A stretch of DNA of 64,000 nucleotides from CAZEHS01 sp964424355 (GCA_964424355.1 CAYRIO010000013.1:1-64000); one strand, 5' to 3'; numbered from the stretch's first letter, positions 15,928 to 25,656 are shown. Notes: a model not told the origin generated them from the letters alone. Made by a program: numbers and translations.

Positions 15928-18561
15928 ATGATTACTCAGAACAACCTTCATCTGCTTCCTGTCGATGAAGCCCTCAAAGCGGTGAATGGACGCTGCGATG
16001 GACTCACAGGAAACGAAGTGGCAGAACGTTTGGCGCTTTACGGGCCCAATAGCCTGGCCGAAGAGAAAAAGGATTCTCTCTTCAAACGATTCATGAATCA
16101 ATTCAAAGACCTGATGATCATCATTCTGGTTGTCGCCGCCCTCATTTCCGGATTTTTAGGAGAACTCAGTGATACCCTGATCATCCTCATCGTGGTTCTC
16201 GTCAACGCGATTATCGGTGTCGCACAGGAGTACAAAGCCGAAAAAGCTCTGGATGCCCTGAAGAAAATGTCCCTCCCGATTACAAAGGTACGCCGGAACG
16301 GGCAGGTTGAACAAATCGCCAGCGCTGATCTGGTGCCCGGTGATATCGTCCTTCTGGACGCCGGAGATTTCGTGCCCGCTGACCTGCGGCTTGTGACCGC
16401 CTCCAGCTTGAAAATCGAAGAGGCTGCGCTTACCGGCGAATCCGTTCCTGCAGAAAAACATACCGATGCCCTGACACAACCCGATATGGTCATCAATGAC
16501 ATGCGGAACATGGCATTCTCCAGCAGCTATGTTGTTTACGGCCGAGCTGAAGGGGTTGTTGTTACCACTGGAATGCTGACGGAGGTTGGAAAAATCGCCT
16601 CTCTTCTGATGGCTCAGGAAGACGAACAGACTCCCCTGCAAAAGAAACTGCATGAAACCAGCAAGCTGATCACCTGGGCCATCCTCGCCATCGCAGTCAT
16701 CACGTTTATCGTTGGCATCTCTGAAGGCCGCTCCATACTGGACATGTTGCTGATTTCCATCAGCCTGGCGGTCGCTGCAATTCCTGAGGGGCTCCCCGCA
16801 ATCATCACCATTGTCCTTGCCCTGGGCGTGCAGACTATGGCCAAGGAGAACGCCATTATCCGGAAGCTCTCTGCGGTAGAAACCCTGGGTTGCACCGAAA
16901 TCATCTGTACGGATAAAACAGGCACGCTGACCCAAAACAGGATGACCGTAACGGAACTGCATGTCAACAACACCCGCTTGCCTCTGGATCAGTTCAATGC
17001 CAACGCTGACGCAACGACTCAGCGCTTTGTAAAAGCCGCTGTACTCTGTAATGATTCCAAACTGAACACCTCCGGTGACAGCCCCTCAGTCATGGGAGAC
17101 CCCACGGAAAACGCCCTCATCTACATGGGCCTGAAACTGGGATCTGACAAGAATCTTTTAGAGACCGCTTCTCCACGGACCTTTGACCTCCCCTTCGACT
17201 CTGAGCGAAAAATGATGTCGGTGGTGAACACCTGGGAAGACGGCAGCTACGCGGTGGTCAAGGGCGCACCGGATGTTCTCCTCACCCGCTGTTCACACCT
17301 GGAAATCAAGGGTGAGCGGTTGCCGATGACACCGGAAACCATTTCAGCGATTCAGCAGGCGAACAGTCAGATGGCCAGTCAAGCCCTGCGGATTCTTGCC
17401 ATTGCTTACAAGCCGCTGACCACTGCACCGGATCCCGACACCTTGGAAGACAGCCTGATTTTCCTGGGTCTGGTCGGTATGATCGACCCCCCACGGGAAG
17501 AGGTCAAAGGTGCCGTCGCCAGCACGAAAAAAGCCGGCATCCGCACCATCATGATCACTGGGGACCATCGGGATACTGCCTTTGCCATCGCGAAGCAACT
17601 GGGGATTGCAGACCATGAGGACCAGGTTATCACCGGCTCTGAGCTGAATATCCTCTCCGATGAGGATTTCAGTGAAATGGTGGAACACTACCGGGTTTAT
17701 GCCCGAGTCAGCCCTGAACACAAGCTGAAAATCGTCAGGGCCTGGAAGCAAAAGGGCAAGATCGTTGCCATGACAGGGGACGGCGTCAACGATGCCCCAG
17801 CCCTGAAGATTGCGGATATCGGCATCGGCATGGGCATCACCGGCACGGATGTGACGAAAAGTGTTTCCAACATGGTCTTGGCAGATGATAATTTTGCCAC
17901 CATTGTTGTTGCCGTTGAAGAAGGCCGCCGGATCTACGCCAATATCACCAAGGCTATTCAGTTCCTTCTGGCCTGCAATCTGGGAGAGGTCATCACGGTC
18001 TTCATTGCAACCCTGATGGGATGGTCAGCCCTGCTGCCGATCCACATCCTTTGGATCAACCTCGTTACGGATACGCTGCCCGCCCTGGCTCTGGGTGTGG
18101 ATCAAACGAAGGTTTCCGCCATGAACAAGAAGCCTAGAAAACCGGAAAGTAATCTGTTTGCCGGCAAGGTGGGCGTCAGCATCATCTACCAGGGCATTTT
18201 GGAAGGTCTGATCACCCTGGGGGTTTATGTATTTGCCCTGCACCAGTATGGCAGCTTAGTGGCCACCACCATGTGCTTCGCAACCCTGGGCTTCATCCAA
18301 TTGACCCATTCCATGAACGTCCGTTCCAACACCGAAAGCATCTTCACCCTGGGATTCTTCACCAATAAGGCACTGCTTGGCGCCATCGTCGTCAGCGGTT
18401 TCCTCCAGGGGATGGTCATCTTCATCCCAGCCCTTCGGGAATTTTTCAAGGTTGCCGTCCTGAACGGTACGCAGTGGCTCATCGTATTGGGGGCCGCGCT
18501 GTCCATCAACGTCATCGTCGAGTTGGTCAAACTGATCACCCGAAAAATCGGAAAAGAATAA
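15928..18561 (+). CDS. Type II cation P-type ATPase, probable Mn2+/Ca2+ exporter
   Basis: 877 residues with the full P-type ATPase set: TGES in the actuator domain, PEGLP in the fourth membrane segment, the phosphorylated Asp in DKTGTLT, KGAP for nucleotide binding, and GDGVNDAPAL. The order and the PEGLPAIIT segment place it with SERCA/PMCA-like calcium or manganese pumps. The upstream Mn riboswitch suggests that it exports excess Mn2+; Ca2+ transport is the alternative. I chose ATG 15928 because GAAAGGAG precedes it. The open frame upstream runs into the terminator. It is a single-gene unit. Confidence 0.9.
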   Translation: MITQNNLHLLPVDEALKAVNGRCDGLTGNEVAERLALYGPNSLAEEKKDSLFKRFMNQFKDLMIIILVVAALISGFLGELSDTLIILIVVLVNAIIGVAQEYKAEKALDALKKMSLPITKVRRNGQVEQIASADLVPGDIVLLDAGDFVPADLRLVTASSLKIEEAALTGESVPAEKHTDALTQPDMVINDMRNMAFSSSYVVYGRAEGVVVTTGMLTEVGKIASLLMAQEDEQTPLQKKLHETSKLITWAILAIAVITFIVGISEGRSILDMLLISISLAVAAIPEGLPAIITIVLALGVQTMAKENAIIRKLSAVETLGCTEIICTDKTGTLTQNRMTVTELHVNNTRLPLDQFNANADATTQRFVKAAVLCNDSKLNTSGDSPSVMGDPTENALIYMGLKLGSDKNLLETASPRTFDLPFDSERKMMSVVNTWEDGSYAVVKGAPDVLLTRCSHLEIKGERLPMTPETISAIQQANSQMASQALRILAIAYKPLTTAPDPDTLEDSLIFLGLVGMIDPPREEVKGAVASTKKAGIRTIMITGDHRDTAFAIAKQLGIADHEDQVITGSELNILSDEDFSEMVEHYRVYARVSPEHKLKIVRAWKQKGKIVAMTGDGVNDAPALKIADIGIGMGITGTDVTKSVSNMVLADDNFATIVVAVEEGRRIYANITKAIQFLLACNLGEVITVFIATLMGWSALLPIHILWINLVTDTLPALALGVDQTKVSAMNKKPRKPESNLFAGKVGVSIIYQGILEGLITLGVYVFALHQYGSLVATTMCFATLGFIQLTHSMNVRSNTESIFTLGFFTNKALLGAIVVSGFLQGMVIFIPALREFFKVAVLNGTQWLIVLGAALSINVIVELVKLITRKIGKE

Positions 18562-18572
18562 CCGTCCCACAC

Positions 18573-18612
18573 AAAAATCCCCTGAGCTGAAAAAAAGCTC
18601 AGGGGATTTTTT
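18573..18612. terminator. Bidirectional terminator between convergent ATPase and TSUP genes
   Basis: AAATCCCCTGAGCT pairs with AGCTCAGGGGATTT (arms about 18575-18588 and 18596-18609) with A-runs on one side and T-runs on the other. The right end overlaps the TSUP stop codon. Confidence 0.93.
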
Positions 18613-19375
18613 ATGCCGCCGCCAGCCAAAGAAGCTTGACGACCAGCAAAAGCGCGATGGTGACAAAAATCGGCTTGATGACCTTGGCACCATTGCTGAT
18701 GGCGATATGGGTACCCACCCAGGCGCCGAAGATCATGGATATCGCCATGGGAATGCCTGCCAGATAAACGATTTTTCCGCCGATGGCAAAGAGGATCAAC
18801 GAGACGATATTGCTGACAAAATTCAGGATTTTCCCATTCCCTGCCGCCACCGTAAAATCGAAGCCGTAAACACTGATAAACAGAAAAATCAGGAAGGAAC
18901 CCGTTCCCGGCCCGAAAAATCCGTCATAGAATCCCAAGGCAAAGGCGAAGACCATGCCAAACAGGCGTTTTCGCGGGGTGATCTCCTGGACACGATCCAC
19001 CTGGCCAAAGTCCTTCTTGAAGCAGGTGTAGATCGCTACGGTGAAAACCAGAACCACAATCAGGACATTCAAAAACTTCTCATCCACATGCAGGACAGTC
19101 CGGACGCCCAAGGCCGAACCCAGGATGGTACAGGGAATCTGATACTTCACCAGATCAAAGGTGATTTTTTTTGACTTCGCGAATTTCAGCGTACTGGTGA
19201 GGGAAGCACAGGTGCTGGCGAATTTATTGGTTCCCAGGGCCATATGGGGCGGCACCCCAGCCGCAATAATCGCAGGCAGGCTAATGAGGCCCCCGCCCCC
19301 GGCGATGGAATCAACGGCGGCGGCCAGAAATCCGGCTGCACACAGGAACAGCAGGGTACTGAGGGTCAATATCAT
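18611..19375 (-). CDS. TSUP-family (TauE/SafE) anion or sulfur-compound exporter
   Basis: 254 residues, about eight hydrophobic segments arranged as two similar halves. The first half has AGFLAAAVDSIAGGGGLISLPAI and the second has ALGFYDGFFGPGTGSFLIFL, the two glycine-rich hallmarks of TauE/SafE proteins. These proteins move sulfite, sulfoacetate or related anions across the membrane. The start ATG at 19375 follows GGAGGAACCC. It is the last gene of the rel-dtd-hydrolase-hemZ-ATPase unit, 14 bases after the ATPase gene. The substrate is not indicated by context. Confidence 0.87.
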   Translation of the reverse strand: MILTLSTLLFLCAAGFLAAAVDSIAGGGGLISLPAIIAAGVPPHMALGTNKFASTCASLTSTLKFAKSKKITFDLVKYQIPCTILGSALGVRTVLHVDEKFLNVLIVVLVFTVAIYTCFKKDFGQVDRVQEITPRKRLFGMVFAFALGFYDGFFGPGTGSFLIFLFISVYGFDFTVAAGNGKILNFVSNIVSLILFAIGGKIVYLAGIPMAISMIFGAWVGTHIAISNGAKVIKPIFVTIALLLVVKLLWLAAA

Positions 19376-19389
19376 GGGTTCCTCCAATC

Positions 19390-20127
19390 TTATTCCTCCT
19401 TAAACAGAGCCTTGCACATCTGCTCCGGATGGGTCAGGAATTCTCGGGTGACCCGGTAATGCTCCGTCTCTTCATAAGGCACCTCGGCATACCCCTCCCC
19501 GACCTCGTAAATCCTAGCGTGGGGATAGGCCATCATGATGGGGGAATGAGTTGCGATAATGAACTGGGAATCGGCTTTGACCAACTGGTCGAGACGACTC
19601 AGGAACGCCAGCTGCCGGGTTGGGGACAAAGCCGCCTCCGGTTCATCCAGAATGTAGAGTCCTTTGCCGCTGAACCGTTCCAGAAAAAGGGTCATGAAGG
19701 ATTCCCCATGTGACATCGCATGGAGGGATCTCCCGCCGTAAGCGTTGGTTCCCCCTGGCAGTCCGTCAATGGCGGACGCCAAGTTATAAAAGCTCTCCGC
19801 TCGCAGAAAGAACCCATCCTTTGGCGCCCGCATGCCCTTGGTGATTCTCAGGTATCCATGAAGCGGGGAATGGGTTTCCTGTGTGGCAAAAGTGATGTTG
19901 CGGGAGCCCCCTTCCGGATTGAATCCATAAGCCGTTGCAACCGCTTCTAGAAGCGTGGATTTGCCCGTGCCATTCTCACCGATGATAAAGGTGACATTGG
20001 GATGCATCTCCAGGGTCTCCAGGGCCGCAACTGCCTTTAGCGAAAAAGGGTACTTCTCCCGGTTTTCGATTTTATCCCGGCAAAGCATCACACTCCGGAT
20101 ATATTGATCAAAGGGATGATGAATCAC
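19390..20127 (-). CDS. Small AAA/ABC-type ATPase (COG3910-like)
   Basis: 245 residues, soluble. It holds the complete ABC-type ATPase set: Walker A GENGTGKST, a Q-loop-like ETHSP segment, signature-like AMSHGESF, Walker B LYILDEPEAAL and the switch IIATHSP. There is no transmembrane or long coiled-coil part, so it is neither a transporter subunit nor an SMC. Similar small ATPases are common in bacteria but of unknown role. The start overlaps the hemZ stop by four bases (ATGA), so the two are translationally coupled. Confidence 0.83.
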   Translation of the reverse strand: MIHHPFDQYIRSVMLCRDKIENREKYPFSLKAVAALETLEMHPNVTFIIGENGTGKSTLLEAVATAYGFNPEGGSRNITFATQETHSPLHGYLRITKGMRAPKDGFFLRAESFYNLASAIDGLPGGTNAYGGRSLHAMSHGESFMTLFLERFSGKGLYILDEPEAALSPTRQLAFLSRLDQLVKADSQFIIATHSPIMMAYPHARIYEVGEGYAEVPYEETEHYRVTREFLTHPEQMCKALFKEE

Positions 20128-21611
20128 AGGTTCTTTCCTCTCAGCATCTCAATTTTCCGGGTTGCCATCTCTTGGTACCTTTCCAAGTATTCCTCCAGGC
20201 CCCGCACGTTGGGTACCCGTTCGTGGCGGCCTTCCTCCGGAAAGCATATTTTTGAGACCCCGCCGGTTCCAAAGGAGAGGATATCCTGCTGTTCCTCCAT
20301 GATCTGCATGTTGTAGATGCATTCATGACCGGGCATGGCATACCCCACGTTCTCCAGATTGGCCAGCATGAATTTCTGCCGGTACATATAATACGGTTCC
20401 AGACCCATTCGGGCCGAATAGTCTGCCGAGAGCTTCAACATGGCTTCCATCGTGGCCACTGCCGCTGTTTCCTGCTCCTGCTGCCGAAGCTCCGATCCTC
20501 TTTTAATGGCAAGGGTATGGACGGTCAGATTTTCCGGCGCAAGGGCGGCAGCGGCTTTCAATGTAATTTCAACATCCTCAGGGGTTTCACCGGGGAGACC
20601 CAGGATGATATCCATGTTCAATGTCTTGAAACCCGCCTTCCGGATCATCTCAACGGCAGTATAAACCTGGGCCGTCTCATGCTGCCTCCCGATCCGCTCC
20701 AGGGTCTTGTCATTGAAGCTCTGCGGATTCAGGCAGATCCGATCCACCCCGTGTTTGCGGAGCACCGTCAGCTTCTCTTCCGTAATGGTGTCCGGCCGAC
20801 CGGCTTCCACTGTGATTTCCCGGCACCGGGAGAGATCATAGCTGCCCCGGATATGGGACAGCAGCTGATCCAACTGCTCCGCACTGAACATCGTGGGGGT
20901 GCCGCCGCCTACATAGACGCTGTCTACATAGCGTTTTTTCAGAAATTGGCTGACTTGGCCGGATTCCTCGATCATCGCCTGGGCATAGGCCGGGATCAGC
21001 TTGAACTTGCCCGGTCCCGTGAATGCCGGAAACGAACAATAACTGCAGCGACTGGGGCAAAAGGGCACACCGTAGTAGAGGGCAAGACTCTGAGGGTCCG
21101 CAGGATAGATGAACTGCCGTTCCTTCCGGGCCACGTTCAGGATCAGATCCCCCTTATCACGGCTGATACAAAATCGCTTTTCCAGAGCCTGCAGCGCCTC
21201 CGCATCATCGCATCCGGCCATCAGCAGCTCATGGGCCACCTTCGTGGGCCGCACCCCGAAGAGGATTCCCCAGGAGGGCGCCGTCCCCGTCAGAAAAGAA
21301 AGAGCCTTCCAGCCCAGGCGCAGATGGGCCCGCTTGATTTCTCGGTTGAAGCTTTCCTCTACGAAGCCCTCCGGCTTGAGCTGAGTTTCGGAATCCTGCC
21401 ACACCTGTTGTCCGGCATCCCACATACTGCATCCGATTTCAACCCCGTCCGGCCCGTCACCCCGGTGGTATCGCAGTTGAGTCCCGGCGGAATCCAGGGA
21501 TTCAGGTGTAAACTGAAAATCATCCGTCTCAAAAAACAAGCGGATGATCTGAGTGATTTCATATTGGAACGATTCATCTGAGCCGACTACCATCAGGGTT
21601 TTACCGGACAT
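20124..21611 (-). CDS. hemZ: Oxygen-independent coproporphyrinogen III dehydrogenase-like protein HemZ
   Basis: 495 residues, the usual HemZ length. The radical-SAM cluster motif is CPSRCSYCSF (three Cys), followed by YVGGGTPT, the HemN/HemZ-type motif. HemZ-group proteins are radical-SAM enzymes related to HemN and linked to anaerobic heme synthesis in Bacillus; their activity in strict anaerobes is less certain. I chose ATG 21611 because the N-terminus then matches the family length; it overlaps the upstream hydrolase gene by 11 bases. The frame is open further upstream inside that gene, but this is shadow sequence. Confidence 0.88.
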   Translation of the reverse strand: MSGKTLMVVGSDESFQYEITQIIRLFFETDDFQFTPESLDSAGTQLRYHRGDGPDGVEIGCSMWDAGQQVWQDSETQLKPEGFVEESFNREIKRAHLRLGWKALSFLTGTAPSWGILFGVRPTKVAHELLMAGCDDAEALQALEKRFCISRDKGDLILNVARKERQFIYPADPQSLALYYGVPFCPSRCSYCSFPAFTGPGKFKLIPAYAQAMIEESGQVSQFLKKRYVDSVYVGGGTPTMFSAEQLDQLLSHIRGSYDLSRCREITVEAGRPDTITEEKLTVLRKHGVDRICLNPQSFNDKTLERIGRQHETAQVYTAVEMIRKAGFKTLNMDIILGLPGETPEDVEITLKAAAALAPENLTVHTLAIKRGSELRQQEQETAAVATMEAMLKLSADYSARMGLEPYYMYRQKFMLANLENVGYAMPGHECIYNMQIMEEQQDILSFGTGGVSKICFPEEGRHERVPNVRGLEEYLERYQEMATRKIEMLRGKNL

Positions 21612-22221
21612 AAGGGTTCGCCTTCTTTTCATATGCAATGGTGGACCCTGCGCCATGTCCTGGGTAGACATCCGTCTGATCCGGAAGAGTGAACAGTTTC
21701 GTTTTAATGGATTTGACCAGCTGCTCATGATTTCCACCATGAAGATCGGATCGCCCCACAGAAGCGCGGAAAAGCGTATCTCCAGTGATGACAAAATCAT
21801 CCACGCGGAAGCAGACACCGCCACGGGTGTGACCCGGGGTATGAATCACCGTCAGGGTATGATCCCCGAAGGTCAGCTTTTGCCCTTCCTCGAGCAGGAT
21901 ATCCGCCGCAATGGATACCGCTACACCGCCGGTTTGCACGGACAGATTCTTGGCAGGATCCGCCAGCATGTCTGCGTCCTTGCTATGAATTCCAATCTGA
22001 GCATCGGTGATCTGCTTCAGATCTGCCAGGGCACCGATATGGTCCCCGTGACCGTGGGTCAGTAGAATATACTTCACCTGCAGTTCTTCCTTCTGAATAA
22101 CTGCAGCGATATCGTCCAGATCCCCGCCGGGATCCACCACGATGGCTTCTTTTGTTTTATCATCCGCAATAATATAGCAGTTTACGGCATATATGCCGGT
22201 CTGTAACCGTTTGAAAATCAT
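21601..22221 (-). CDS. Metallo-beta-lactamase-fold hydrolase (glyoxalase II-like)
   Basis: 206 residues with the zinc motif THGHGDH near residue 55, further ligands in HTPGHT and GDTLF, and a C-terminal PGHGAGSTI. It resembles YqgX/GloB-like hydrolases that cleave thioesters, but the family is broad and the substrate is open. The ATG at 22221 follows ACGAGGTGCTTC. The position between dtd and hemZ is a common Clostridia arrangement. Its end overlaps the start of hemZ. Confidence 0.9.
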   Translation of the reverse strand: MIFKRLQTGIYAVNCYIIADDKTKEAIVVDPGGDLDDIAAVIQKEELQVKYILLTHGHGDHIGALADLKQITDAQIGIHSKDADMLADPAKNLSVQTGGVAVSIAADILLEEGQKLTFGDHTLTVIHTPGHTRGGVCFRVDDFVITGDTLFRASVGRSDLHGGNHEQLVKSIKTKLFTLPDQTDVYPGHGAGSTIAYEKKANPYVR

Positions 22222-22270
22222 GAAGCACCTCGTTTATGAATAGTTATGGCCATCGTCCGCCATTGTGTGA

Positions 22271-22720
22271 TTAAAAGGTTTTCTTGCTGTCGATCAGCAA
22301 GGTCACCGGTCCATCATTGTCGATGCGTACCACCATATGCTGCTGGAACTGGCCGGTTTCAACGACAATCCCCAGCGCACGGCTCTGCCCTACGAAGGCC
22401 TCATACAGATCGTTGGCAATCTCGGGCCTGGCTGCACTGGAAAATCCGGGGCGCCGTCCCTTCCGGGTATCCCCCATCAGGGTGAACTGCGAAACCACCA
22501 GCAAGGCCCCCCCCACATCTTGGATAGACAGATTCATTTTCTCCTCTGCATCTTCAAAAATCCGGAGATTCGTGATCTTATCCACCATGTAGGCCACATC
22601 GGCCTCGGTATCGCCCTGTTCAACGCCTAAAAGAACCATCAGGCCCATGCCGATGCGCCCCACTTCCTGGTCTGCCACCGTCACATGGGATTCTGAAACC
22701 CTTTGAACCACTGCACGCAT
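22271..22720 (-). CDS. dtd: D-aminoacyl-tRNA deacylase
   Basis: 149 residues. It starts MRAVVQRV and carries the two family motifs, SQFTLMGDTRKGRRP (with the SQxT active-site element) and NDGPVTLLIDS near the end. DTD removes D-amino acids, and Gly from tRNA-Ala, as a proofreading factor. The second ATG (22720) is chosen over 22726 because AGAGG is then eight bases away. It lies 18 bases after rel, a conserved pairing. Confidence 0.94.
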   Translation of the reverse strand: MRAVVQRVSESHVTVADQEVGRIGMGLMVLLGVEQGDTEADVAYMVDKITNLRIFEDAEEKMNLSIQDVGGALLVVSQFTLMGDTRKGRRPGFSSAARPEIANDLYEAFVGQSRALGIVVETGQFQQHMVVRIDNDGPVTLLIDSKKTF

Positions 22721-22738
22721 ACGCATATCCTCTACTTC

Positions 22739-24952
22739 TTATGATGTGACCCGCTTCACTTCAATGACTTCCGGCATGCTGCGGAAGCGGGATATCAGCT
22801 TTTTAAGCTGCTCTGAGTCGGTGATCTCCATGCTGAGATTGATGATGGCGACCTCGTCCCGGGTCCGTTTGGCATTGACCCCCACCACCAACACGTGCAT
22901 ATCCGCCATCAGTGCCGTAATCTCGGTTAGAAGCCCCTTTCGGTCCGGTGCGATGATCTGCACCTCAGAAAGGTAAGCGACATTGGCATCCTTGATCCAT
23001 TCCACTTCGATGAAACGGTTTTCAGAGCCCTCGGACCCTTCAAAGTTGGGACAGTCGGCCCGGTGGATCGTAACGCCCCGCCCCCGGGTGATATAGCCGA
23101 TGATCTGGTCACCCGGAACCGGATTACAGCATTTTGCAAATCGAATCAGCATATTATCGATGCCCCGAACCTGAACGCCCTGATCATTGGTGGGTTTGGG
23201 TCGTGGCTTCGCATGCTCTACCTTCACCACATGGGTATGGCTCTGACCATGGGCGATGGCGTCCTGATCCGCTTTGATTTTTTTCTGAAGTTCCTTCTCT
23301 TTTTCTTCATCCTTGATTTTTTCACGGATTTTCGGCATGACCTGACTCATCATGATGCCGCCGTATCCAATGGCTGCGAAGAGATCCTCCGCATCCTTGA
23401 CACTGAGCCGTTTGATGATCGGCCCAATCCAGTCGGGCTTCATCAGGTCCTTGAAGTGGTAGCCGGACCGCCGGATTTCTCGCTCCAACATTTCCCGGCC
23501 CTTTTCGATGTTTTCTTCCCGGCGTTCCTTCTTGAACCAGTGCTTGATCTTGTTGCGGGCCTGGGTACTCTTAACGAACTTCAACCAATCCCTGCTGGGA
23601 CCCTGGCTGTTTTTAGCAGTGATGACTTCAACAATCTTGCCGTTTGTCAGTTTGAAATTCAGGGGCACGATGCGGCCATCCACTTTGGCACCCACACAGG
23701 CATTCCCGACACCTGAGTGGATCTTATAGGCGAAATCAACCGGGGTGGATCCGTCCGGCAGCTCCACCACTTCCCCTTTAGGCGTGAATACGAAGACCTG
23801 ATTTTCAAATACATCCAGCTTTAGACTCTCAACAAATTCCTGGGAATTGCTCATATCCTTTTCCCATTCCATCATCTGACGGAGCCAGGAAAGCTTATCT
23901 TCTATGTCGTTGGTGCCCTCCACCCCTTCTTTGTACTTCCAGTGGGCGGCAATACCGAATTCAGCGATCTTATGCATTTCCCAGGTACGGATCTGGATCT
24001 CGAAGGGTTCCCCCCCGGGGCCGATGACCGTGGTGTGCAGGGACTGATACATGTTGGGTTTGGGCATGGCGATGAAATCCTTGAACCGCCCAGGAATGGG
24101 TTTCCACAAGGTGTGAACGATCCCCAGGACGCCATAGCAATCCTTAACGGAATCCACCAGGACCCGAATGGCGGTCAGGTCGAAGATTTCGTTGAATTCC
24201 TTGTTTTGATGGTGCATTTTCTTGTAGATGCTGTAAAAATGTTTGGGCCTGCCGGTGATTTCAGCGTCGATACCGGATTCATCCAGATTGGAACGCATTT
24301 CACGGATGACTTCTGTAATCTCAGATTCCCGTTCGTCCCGCTTTTTATTGACCTTGGAAACCAGATCGTAATAGCCCTCCGGATCCATATAAAAAAGAGA
24401 CAGGTCTTCCAGCTCCCATTTAATCCGGTGAATACCGAGGCGATGGGCGACGGGAGCAAAAATCTCCAAGGTTTCCAGTGCTTTTTCAATTTTCTTGTCA
24501 TCCGGCATGAACTTCAGGGTCCGCATGTTGTGCAGACGATCTGCCAGTTTGATGAAGATGACCCGGATATCTTTGGCCATGGCAATGAACATCTTGCGAA
24601 GACTTTCCGCCTGACGTTCTTCCTTGGATTCATAATGAATTTTTCCCAGCTTGGTAACACCGTCCACCAGCTCGGCAACCTGGGTTCCAAAAACCCGCTC
24701 AACCTCTTCATAGGTATAAACGGTGTCTTCGATGACATCGTGAAGGAGACCCGCAATAATCGTATCTTCATCCATTTCAAGCTCCGCCAGGATGATGGAT
24801 ACCTGCACCGGATGGATAAAGTAATTCTCTCCGGACTTCCTGAACTGGCCGGTATGGGCACTGTCTCCGAATTGGTAGGCTTTTACGATGCGGGCTATAT
24901 TCAGGTAAGGATTCAACTGTTCAAGCTTGGCTATATAGGTTTCCAGATTCAA
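22739..24952 (-). CDS. rel: Bifunctional (p)ppGpp synthetase/hydrolase
   Basis: 737 residues, full length. The order is an HD hydrolase domain (HDVIEDT near residue 68), a synthetase domain (FKDFIAMPKPNMYQSLHTTV), a TGS domain (VFTPKGEVVELPDGSTPVDFAY), a zinc-finger region and a C-terminal ACT domain. It makes and breaks the stringent-response alarmones on ribosomes. The start is TTG at 24952 after GAGGTGG with a seven-base gap; no ATG fits as well. It is the first gene of a six-gene unit with its own promoter, and apt just upstream ends at a terminator. Confidence 0.95.
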   Translation of the reverse strand: MNLETYIAKLEQLNPYLNIARIVKAYQFGDSAHTGQFRKSGENYFIHPVQVSIILAELEMDEDTIIAGLLHDVIEDTVYTYEEVERVFGTQVAELVDGVTKLGKIHYESKEERQAESLRKMFIAMAKDIRVIFIKLADRLHNMRTLKFMPDDKKIEKALETLEIFAPVAHRLGIHRIKWELEDLSLFYMDPEGYYDLVSKVNKKRDERESEITEVIREMRSNLDESGIDAEITGRPKHFYSIYKKMHHQNKEFNEIFDLTAIRVLVDSVKDCYGVLGIVHTLWKPIPGRFKDFIAMPKPNMYQSLHTTVIGPGGEPFEIQIRTWEMHKIAEFGIAAHWKYKEGVEGTNDIEDKLSWLRQMMEWEKDMSNSQEFVESLKLDVFENQVFVFTPKGEVVELPDGSTPVDFAYKIHSGVGNACVGAKVDGRIVPLNFKLTNGKIVEVITAKNSQGPSRDWLKFVKSTQARNKIKHWFKKERREENIEKGREMLEREIRRSGYHFKDLMKPDWIGPIIKRLSVKDAEDLFAAIGYGGIMMSQVMPKIREKIKDEEKEKELQKKIKADQDAIAHGQSHTHVVKVEHAKPRPKPTNDQGVQVRGIDNMLIRFAKCCNPVPGDQIIGYITRGRGVTIHRADCPNFEGSEGSENRFIEVEWIKDANVAYLSEVQIIAPDRKGLLTEITALMADMHVLVVGVNAKRTRDEVAIINLSMEITDSEQLKKLISRFRSMPEVIEVKRVTS

Positions 24953-25035
24953 GTGCTCACCACCTCAGGCTGCTTCATCATATGTCCGGCATGCTTGTAT
25001 ACAGTATTCCTATCGCATTTTGATGATTATCATCC

Positions 25036-25064
25036 ATTATAACGTATCTTCTATATCAGTACAA
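25036..25064 (-). promoter_or_regulatory. Promoter of the rel unit
   Basis: On the minus strand, -35 TTGTAC (25064-25059) and -10 TATAAT (25041-25036) are 17 bases apart. The -35 touches the T-run of the apt terminator, so the apt terminator and rel promoter abut. Confidence 0.8.
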
Positions 25065-25095
25065 TAAAAAGAGCCGGAAGTTCCCTCCCGGCCCT
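25064..25095 (-). terminator. Intrinsic terminator of apt
   Basis: On the minus strand AGGGCCGG pairs with CCGGCTCT (one G.U), followed by TTTTTATTG. Confidence 0.85.
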
Positions 25096-25109
25096 GAATC
25101 ATACCTTGA

Positions 25110-25622
25110 TTAATACTGAAGCACCGAATGAACCGGTATGTTTCCCAGTTTGGCGCGTCCCCCCAGGAATCCCAATTCGATGAGGAACACCGCGGACACA
25201 ACGGTTCCGCCCAGCTTTTCGACCATATCGGCAACCGCTCGGACCGTGCCTCCCGTAGCCAACAGATCATCAACAATGACAACCCGATCTCCCGGTTTTA
25301 CGGCGTCCGTATGCATTTCAAGCACATCGGTACCGTACTCCAAAGCGTATTCGTAGCTCAGGGTCTCATAAGGGAGCTTCCCTGGTTTCCGTACGGGCAC
25401 AAATCCCTTTCCGGTAGCGAAAGCCATGGGGGCAGCGAAGATGAATCCTCTGGCTTCCGGTCCGATGATCATATCAAATTCCTGGCCTTGAAGCAGGGCA
25501 ACGCAGTTATTCACTGCCTCCTGATAGGCTGGGCCGTCCTGCAGCAGGGTGGTGATGTCCTTAAAGCTGATTCCCTTTTTGGGGAAATTTTCCACCACGC
25601 GGATTTTACTGTCCAGATTCAT
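25110..25622 (-). CDS. apt: Adenine phosphoribosyltransferase
   Basis: 170 residues, the normal APT length. Motifs are FPKKGISFKDITTLL at the start, GPEARGFIFAAPMA, and the PRPP-binding VVIVDDLLATGGT. The enzyme salvages adenine to AMP. I chose ATG 25622, which follows AGGAGGCATCC, rather than the upstream ATG at 25640. It lies 34 bases after recJ and ends at a terminator just before the rel promoter. The recJ-apt-rel order is common in Bacillota. Confidence 0.95.
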   Translation of the reverse strand: MNLDSKIRVVENFPKKGISFKDITTLLQDGPAYQEAVNNCVALLQGQEFDMIIGPEARGFIFAAPMAFATGKGFVPVRKPGKLPYETLSYEYALEYGTDVLEMHTDAVKPGDRVVIVDDLLATGGTVRAVADMVEKLGGTVVSAVFLIELGFLGGRAKLGNIPVHSVLQY

Positions 25623-25656
25623 GGATGCCTCCTGGTTCATGTTTTTGATTGGATTG

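Noticed and set aside
19390..20127. AAA ATPase as part of a defence (Septu- or OLD-like) system
   Set aside because: No nuclease partner or Toprim domain, and it is translationally coupled to hemZ within a housekeeping unit.
20325..21581. 418-codon plus-strand frame opposite hemZ
   Set aside because: Antisense shadow of a gene with intact radical-SAM motifs; no domain in the translated frame.
23942..25042. 366-codon plus-strand frame opposite rel
   Set aside because: Antisense shadow; rel is complete, and the frame has no ribosome site.
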